From: JBMNCR01 sp049366695
GTDB taxonomy: Bacteria > Bacillota > Clostridia > Eubacteriales > Alkalibacteraceae
Direction of reading: 5' to 3'
Assembly (NCBI GenBank): GCA_049366695.1
Contig: JBMNCR010000120.1
Location: 1-19,328 of the forward strand
DNA length: 19,328 nt
The position numbers and the translations under genes are program-made. The notes beneath the pieces were generated by a model. It had not been told where the DNA came from and did not search any database. It saw only the letters and a list, made by a program, of their open reading frames with translations. The stretch's first letter is position 1. The number at the start of each line of letters is the position of its first letter. Below, piece by piece: positions 14,795-19,328 of this stretch.

Positions 14795-16069
14795 ATGGCG
14801 AAAAGACGTAGGAAAAGAAAAAAAACAATATACATATATTTAGGGTTTATTACTTTGGCTGTTTTGTTATGGGTTAATTATAATAGTAAAAAAGTACAAA
14901 CTTTATATGTGGAGAATTATATAAATACATACGAAACAAAAGCTACTGTAATCAAGAATGAAGCTTTTTTAAATTTAAATGATAAAATAGATATAGCTAC
15001 TAACAAAGGTGAAAGAATATCACTAAATACAATATTAGCGTCATCTGATAGTATAAAATATGCAGATTATTATAATAGAGAGATAGATATAATTAATTGG
15101 ATTATTGATAATGAAGCTTATAATGAGACTAATTTATTTAATGATGATCTGAAAGATATTGATGAAAATTTAGATGATGTAGAGAGTAGAATAGAAAAAA
15201 CAAAAGATGCATCAAAATTGGAAGAATTGGAAAATGAAAAAAAGGAATTATTAGAGAAAAAGTCTTATATCGTAGAATCATTTCAATTTATTGGACTGAA
15301 TAAAGAGACTTTATTGGATTTAAAATCTCAGTATAGTAGCTATGATGACACTAGTGGTTCTAATATATCGCTTAAAAAACTTAATTTTACTTTTCCCGGT
15401 TTTATTTATTTCCAAACTGATGGATATGAGAGTTTATTAAATAAAAAAATACTAGAATATTTAACTCCTGAATATCTTGAAAATATTGAAGAATATAATA
15501 AAAACGACTATAATTCTAGTTATAAACAGACAATTAAAATTATTGACGATAGTTTTATATATTTTTGTATTATTTTGCCTGAAGACATACAACTAAGTCA
15601 AGAAGAGAAAGTGTTAGAAAAGAAAGAAAGTATAATGAGTAATTTAAATACACAATCTCTAAATGACTATTATGATTATCTAAATAAACGAATTGATATT
15701 TTAAGGACATTTCCTAAAATAGAATTCGAATATAACAAAAATAAGAATAATGGTTATATAATAGATGTAAGAAATTATGGAAAAAATAAAATTGTTATTG
15801 TTGAGCTTAAAGAAAAGATTGAAAAAGATTATATTGAAAAACGTCAATTGGATATCAGTATTTATACATATAACAAAAGTGGATATGTAATTCCCAAAAA
15901 ATCTGTTACTCAGGTTGATGGAAAAGACAATATTGTTGTTTTAAACAAGGGATATCTCAGAACTTATGTTGAAGTGACAGTTGCAATGCAAGACGAAGAT
16001 AAGGCATTTTTAAAGAAATCTGACAATGAAAATATTAAAGATGGTATGCAATTAATAATTAATCCGTAG
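14795..16069 (+). CDS. HlyD-like (membrane-fusion-protein type) membrane-anchored protein
   Basis: This is a 424-aa protein with a strongly basic start (MAKRRRKRKK), one membrane anchor (about 13-28) and a large outer part. The outer part resembles HlyD-family adaptors: a lipoyl/barrel-sandwich-like half (about 40-85), a charged coiled-coil hairpin (about 105-165, rich in Glu/Lys and Leu), and a return beta region near the C-terminus (SGYVIPKKSVTQVDGKDNIVVL) typical of adaptor proteins. ATG 14795 with AAGGTGAA (14783-14790) is chosen; an earlier in-frame ATG at 14729 lies inside the tRNA and is not credible. No ABC transporter partner is adjacent. Proteins of this kind recur before yggS-sepF in clostridia, which suggests a role tied to division or the envelope rather than to a dedicated efflux pump. 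The function is inferred only. Confidence 0.72.
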   Translation: MAKRRRKRKKTIYIYLGFITLAVLLWVNYNSKKVQTLYVENYINTYETKATVIKNEAFLNLNDKIDIATNKGERISLNTILASSDSIKYADYYNREIDIINWIIDNEAYNETNLFNDDLKDIDENLDDVESRIEKTKDASKLEELENEKKELLEKKSYIVESFQFIGLNKETLLDLKSQYSSYDDTSGSNISLKKLNFTFPGFIYFQTDGYESLLNKKILEYLTPEYLENIEEYNKNDYNSSYKQTIKIIDDSFIYFCIILPEDIQLSQEEKVLEKKESIMSNLNTQSLNDYYDYLNKRIDILRTFPKIEFEYNKNKNNGYIIDVRNYGKNKIVIVELKEKIEKDYIEKRQLDISIYTYNKSGYVIPKKSVTQVDGKDNIVVLNKGYLRTYVEVTVAMQDEDKAFLKKSDNENIKDGMQLIINP

Positions 16070-16078
16070 GTGATAGTT

Positions 16079-16732
16079 TTGAAGATAAAAACAAACTTAG
16101 AAAGTATTAAGAAACAAATTCCACCATCTGTTGAACTTGTAGTTGTTTCAAAAAATAGAACTTTGGATGAAGTACAAGAAGTAGTAGATAATGGAATAAC
16201 TAATCTTGGAGAAAATAGAGTTCAACAATTATTGTCGAAGTATGATAATATAAAGGGTGACGTGAATTGGCATTTTATTGGACATTTACAGACAAATAAA
16301 GTAAAGTATATAATTGATAAGGTATGTTTAATTCATTCTGTCGATAGCTTAAAACTTGCTCAAGAGATACAACGACAATCAGTAAAACATGATAAAATAA
16401 CAGATATATTGATTCAAATCAATGTGTCAAAAGAAAAAAGCAAATACGGAATTAATATAGAAGAATATGAAGATTTTTTAGAAAGTTTAAAACAAATGAA
16501 AAATATTAATGTAAAAGGGTTAATGACAATAGCACCATATACGGAAAAAATTGAAGAAACTCGTTATATTTTTTCGGAATTAAAAGAAATATATGATAAA
16601 ATAAAGATTAATGAAATAGCGTATTTTAATGTAGAAATGAAAACACTGTCAATGGGAATGACTAATGATTATTTAATAGCGATAGATGAAGGGTCAAATA
16701 TGATAAGAGTAGGAAGAGGAGTTTTTGAATAG
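16079..16732 (+). CDS. yggS: PLP homeostasis protein YggS/YlmE
   Basis: This 217-aa cytoplasmic PLP-binding protein has the alanine-racemase-type TIM-barrel fold; it keeps pyridoxal phosphate and amino-acid pools in balance and has no clear enzymatic activity. The Schiff-base lysine is Lys25 in LVVVSK. GENRVQQL, WHFIGHLQTNK and SMGMTNDY with the C-terminal IRVGRGVF are family signatures. Length is normal for the lineage. I choose TTG 16079 because AGGTGA (16068-16073) is correctly spaced from it; a GTG at 16070 overlaps that site and would add three residues. It follows the HlyD-like gene by 9 bases and is 18 bases before sepF, as in the ylm cluster of Gram-positives. Confidence 0.94.
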   Translation: MKIKTNLESIKKQIPPSVELVVVSKNRTLDEVQEVVDNGITNLGENRVQQLLSKYDNIKGDVNWHFIGHLQTNKVKYIIDKVCLIHSVDSLKLAQEIQRQSVKHDKITDILIQINVSKEKSKYGINIEEYEDFLESLKQMKNINVKGLMTIAPYTEKIEETRYIFSELKEIYDKIKINEIAYFNVEMKTLSMGMTNDYLIAIDEGSNMIRVGRGVFE

Positions 16733-16750
16733 AATATAAGGAGGATATTT

Positions 16751-17215
16751 ATGGCTAAAGATTCTTGGGGAAAAGTTAAAAATTTACTGGGTTTAGAAAT
16801 AGAAGATGAATTTGATGAAGATGAATTTGAGGAAACTACAGATGAAGAATTATCTGAAGAAGTTAAATCGATATTTAATAAAAAAAATAAAAAGGATAAG
16901 AATATAACTATGAGTAATATGAAAGGTAATTCAAAAGTTTTAGTTGTAGAGCCAGAATTTTTTGAAGATGCTCCCGGTATATGCGATAATTTGAAGAAAA
17001 ATAAAACAGTAGTAGTCAACTTGGAAAATGCTGATTATGAAGATGGTAGAAAAATATTTGATTTTTTAAATGGATCTGTGTATGCATTAGATGGCACTAT
17101 TCAAAAAATTAGTGAAAATGTATTTATATTGGCCCCTAGTAGTGTTGATGTAATTACTGATGAAATAGAATCTGATACATCAACTGAATTATTAGATTGG
17201 GATTATGACAAGTAG
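16751..17215 (+). CDS. sepF: Cell division protein SepF
   Basis: This 154-aa FtsZ partner polymerises into rings and helps anchor and align FtsZ filaments at the septum. An N-terminal amphipathic segment (about 1-18, MAKDSWGKVKNLLGLE) targets the membrane. A very acidic linker (about 19-40, nearly all Asp/Glu) and a Lys-rich stretch follow. The SepF domain (about 58-140) includes VVVNLENADYEDGRKIFDFLNGSVYALDG and the VFILAPSSV strand. AAGGAGGA (16739-16746) precedes ATG 16751. Typical length and position in the ylm cluster make the assignment secure. Confidence 0.97.
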   Translation: MAKDSWGKVKNLLGLEIEDEFDEDEFEETTDEELSEEVKSIFNKKNKKDKNITMSNMKGNSKVLVVEPEFFEDAPGICDNLKKNKTVVVNLENADYEDGRKIFDFLNGSVYALDGTIQKISENVFILAPSSVDVITDEIESDTSTELLDWDYDK

Positions 17216-17225
17216 GAGTGAATAA

Positions 17226-17495
17226 ATGTATTTAATACTATATAAAGCTGGAGATATATTATTTCAATTAATAAACGTACTAATACTTATTAATGTAGTA
17301 TTTAGTTGGGTTAGACCAAATAAAAATAGCCCTTTAGTAAAATTCGTGTATTATGTAACAGAACCAATACTTGAACCATTTAAAAGATTTTCTGTAGCTG
17401 GGTCTATTGATTTTTCGCCTTTTTTAGCAATTTTACTAATTGAGTTTATTCTATCACCTCTATATAAATTTATTATTGGTTTGATATTTGCATGA
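17226..17495 (+). CDS. YggT-family membrane protein (YlmG)
   Basis: This 89-aa integral membrane protein has two hydrophobic segments (about 5-25 and 62-86). The YggT signature between them reads FSWVRPNKNSPLVKFVYYVTEPILEPFKR. Family members lie next to sepF in Gram-positives and cyanobacteria and affect septum, nucleoid or plastid division, but the mechanism is unknown. The start ATG 17226 follows TAGGAGTG. Its stop overlaps the ylmH start by 4 bases (ATGA at 17492), so the two are probably translationally coupled. Confidence 0.93.
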   Translation: MYLILYKAGDILFQLINVLILINVVFSWVRPNKNSPLVKFVYYVTEPILEPFKRFSVAGSIDFSPFLAILLIEFILSPLYKFIIGLIFA

Positions 17496-18235
17496 CAAAT
17501 AAGTATAGTAATATGGATATATCAATAAAAAATATAAACTATCAAGCCGAATGCTTAGATGGTTTAGTTTTTTTTGATTTTTATGATCCTTCTCAGCAGA
17601 GAATAATATCTAGAGAATTGAATAAAATGAATGATATTATATATTTATTTAATGGTGGAAATGATTTAAGTGAAAGAAAGATGTTGTGTATTTATCAAAA
17701 GGATCATTCAAAAAAATTCGATTGGCCTATATCTATAGTATCAATTAATATAAATTATGAAATAACTCATAGAGTAGTTTTAGGTTCTATCTTAAACTTA
17801 GGTATAACAAGAGAAACAATTGGAGATATTATTATTGCAGATAATGAAGTGCAAATAATTGCTAAGACGCATATAGCAAAATATATATACTCGAATTTAT
17901 ACGATTTTAATAAACGACCTTTTAAGATGGAACTAAAACCCATTAAGGAAATAAAAAGGAGAGAACAGAAATATCTTATTGACAAAGTAATTGTCACTTC
18001 TTTTAGAATTGATGCAATAATTAGTTCTGCATATGGTATTTCGAGAGCTTTATCGACTGACATGATTAAAAAAGGTGGAGTGAAAGTTAATTATGAATAC
18101 ATATACAAAACTTCAATTAGTGTTCAGATAAAAGATATGATTTCTGTTAAAGGTAAAGGTAGATTCATTATTGATGAACTATTAGGTAGTACAAAAAAAG
18201 GTAGAAAAAAAATTCAGATAAAGAAATATTTGTGA
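17492..18235 (+). CDS. ylmH: S4-domain RNA-binding protein YlmH
   Basis: This 247-aa protein has an N-terminal YlmH domain (about 15-165; YLFNGGNDLSERKMLC and VLGSILNLGITRETIGDI are typical) and a C-terminal S4 RNA-binding domain (about 172-232, RIDAIISSAYGISRALSTDMIKKGGVKVNY). Bacterial YlmH binds ribosomal RNA or stalled large-subunit complexes and takes part in ribosome quality control. In the ylm cluster it sits between yggT and, usually, divIVA. Here it is followed directly by an RluD-type gene, so the cluster is shortened. Start and stop each overlap or abut their neighbours, indicating one tight operon. Confidence 0.93.
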   Translation: MTNKYSNMDISIKNINYQAECLDGLVFFDFYDPSQQRIISRELNKMNDIIYLFNGGNDLSERKMLCIYQKDHSKKFDWPISIVSININYEITHRVVLGSILNLGITRETIGDIIIADNEVQIIAKTHIAKYIYSNLYDFNKRPFKMELKPIKEIKRREQKYLIDKVIVTSFRIDAIISSAYGISRALSTDMIKKGGVKVNYEYIYKTSISVQIKDMISVKGKGRFIIDELLGSTKKGRKKIQIKKYL

Positions 18236-18243
18236 GGATATAT

Positions 18244-19164
18244 ATGGATAATACTAAAGAATTTAATATTAATAAAGATGAAGAAATAGGCAAACGAATA
18301 GATCAATTCTTAACAGAAGTTATGAATGAATACTCGAGAAGTTATATAAAAAAATTAATAGATGATAAAAAAATACTAATAAACAATTTGAACTGTAAAG
18401 CGAGTTATAAACTTCAAAATGGTGATTGTATTAAAATATTTATCCCCGAATTAAAAGAGTTAGATATTAAACCGCAAAAAATACAACTAGATATTGTTTA
18501 TGAAGATGAGCATTTACTGGTTGTAAACAAGCCGCAGGGTATGGTAGTTCATCCAGCCCCTGGAAATTATGAAGATACTTTAGTAAATTCATTATTATAT
18601 CATGTAGATAATCTTTCAGGTATAAATGGAATACTTCGACCAGGTATTGTTCATCGTATTGATAAGTATACTACTGGATTATTATTGGTGGCAAAAAGTG
18701 ATTTAGCTCATAAATCTCTAACAGAGCAATTAAAGGAACATACAATTAATAGAAAATATAAAGCTTTAGTCGAAGGTATTATTACTGAAGAGAAAGGAAC
18801 TGTAGATGCGCCTATTGGACGGCATAAAAATAATAGAAAAAAAATGACTGTAACTGATAGAAATTCAAAAAGGGCTATAACTCATTTTTCAGTATTAAAA
18901 AGATACAATAAATATACTCTAATAGAAGCAAAATTGGAAACTGGCAGAACTCACCAGATTAGAGTTCATTTGAGTTTTATTAATCATCCAGTAGTGGGAG
19001 ATCCGACATATGGATATAAAAAGCAAAAATTATATTCTAAAGGACAATTATTACATGCATATTTAATTGGTTTTATTCATCCTCAAACGGGTGAATATGT
19101 GGAATTTGAAGCTGATTTACCGGATTATTTTCAAAATGTATTAGAAGAGATAGAGGATGTTTAG
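18244..19164 (+). CDS. rluD: Large-subunit rRNA pseudouridine synthase, RluD type (YlyB)
   Basis: This 306-aa enzyme converts specific uridines in 23S rRNA to pseudouridine. An N-terminal S4 domain (about 15-75, GKRIDQFLTEVMNEYSRSYI) precedes the RluA-family catalytic domain, with the active-site motif HRIDKYTTG containing Asp140, then NRKYKALVEG, RTHQIRVHL and HPVVGDPTYG. Length is normal. ATG 18244 is preferred: GTGAGGA (18232-18238) serves as its ribosome binding site, whereas reading from GTG 18232 adds four residues and overlaps ylmH. It is the last gene of the operon and is followed by a hairpin. Confidence 0.95.
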   Translation: MDNTKEFNINKDEEIGKRIDQFLTEVMNEYSRSYIKKLIDDKKILINNLNCKASYKLQNGDCIKIFIPELKELDIKPQKIQLDIVYEDEHLLVVNKPQGMVVHPAPGNYEDTLVNSLLYHVDNLSGINGILRPGIVHRIDKYTTGLLLVAKSDLAHKSLTEQLKEHTINRKYKALVEGIITEEKGTVDAPIGRHKNNRKKMTVTDRNSKRAITHFSVLKRYNKYTLIEAKLETGRTHQIRVHLSFINHPVVGDPTYGYKKQKLYSKGQLLHAYLIGFIHPQTGEYVEFEADLPDYFQNVLEEIEDV

Positions 19165-19208
19165 GTAAAATTTTGGAAAGGTTTTATATTCTTTAGAGTC
19201 TAAGAAAG

Positions 19209-19248
19209 TTAAGGAAACTATAAAAGATTAGCTTTTTAGTTTCCTTAA
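19209..19248. terminator. Shared terminator between convergent genes
   Basis: TTAAGGAAACTA (19209-19220) pairs perfectly with TAGTTTCCTTAA (19237-19248), 12 bp. Past a bulged T a further AAAAG/CTTTT (19222-19226 with 19232-19236) closes a 5-base loop. The T-runs on either strand are moderate. It sits between the rluD stop and the stop of a - strand gene, so it can serve both. Confidence 0.75.
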
Positions 19249-19271
19249 TAAATTATTTCATTATGTGTTAT

Positions 19272-19328
19272 TTAATTTTTCACATTCATTGAAAGTACAG
19301 CTTCCTCATCGGGGGTTACAAAAATAGT
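19272..19328 (-). CDS. C-terminal end of an unidentified - strand gene (partial)
   Basis: Reading the - strand from the right edge gives 18 sense codons, TIFVTPDEEAVLSMNVKN, and a TAA stop at 19272-19274. The composition is clearly protein-like, the frame is open to the edge, and a terminator hairpin follows at the expected place, so this is probably the end of a real gene convergent with rluD. I do not recognise the family from 18 residues. Confidence 0.55.
   Translation of the reverse strand, partial: TIFVTPDEEAVLSMNVKN

Overview
The window is a very A+T-rich stretch with tightly packed genes, nearly all on the + strand, and strong AGGAGG-type ribosome binding sites. It carries spoIVA, a YIEGIA-family gene and the sepF-yggT-ylmH cluster, and its gene order is clostridial. 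It therefore most likely comes from the chromosome of an endospore-forming, low-GC member of the Clostridia (Peptostreptococcales/Tissierellales-like). The genus cannot be fixed from the sequence. I see no phage, IS element, CRISPR array or toxin-antitoxin pair: this is core genome.

Layout. (1) 5-470: an RseC-family membrane protein with its own terminator. (2) 469-7879: a complete phosphate-starvation module in the order phoP, phoR, pstS, pstC, pstA, pstB, phoU. TTAACA-type repeats spaced exactly 11 bp apart lie before pstS and, more weakly, before phoP; they look like PhoP boxes. PstS, PstC, PstA and PstB form the high-affinity phosphate ABC transporter. PhoU links transporter activity to PhoR, and PhoR phosphorylates PhoP. 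PstA is unusual: a PDZ domain is inserted in its first extracytoplasmic loop. A 12-bp hairpin between pstS and pstC probably lets pstS be made in excess. (3) 7932-9077: a YIEGIA-family membrane protein and a 62-aa partner. (4) 9198-13016: a PDZ/radical-SAM/DUF512 protein, the ribosome-assembly GTPase Der and glycerol-3-phosphate dehydrogenase GpsA, read from one likely promoter to one terminator. (5) 13081-14616: spoIVA as a single transcription unit.

(6) 14657-19248: a consensus SigA-type promoter followed 11 bp later by tRNA-Pro(GGG). With no terminator in between, the tRNA is followed by an HlyD-like membrane protein, YggS, SepF, YggT, YlmH and an RluD-type pseudouridine synthase. The unit ends at a hairpin shared with a convergent gene whose last 18 codons enter from the right edge on the - strand.

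No wholly new multi-gene system is evident. The best leads are the PDZ-bearing PstA, the phased PhoP-box array with a palindrome of the same hexamer, the tRNA-led division operon, and the conserved but poorly understood HlyD-like, YIEGIA and DUF512 proteins.
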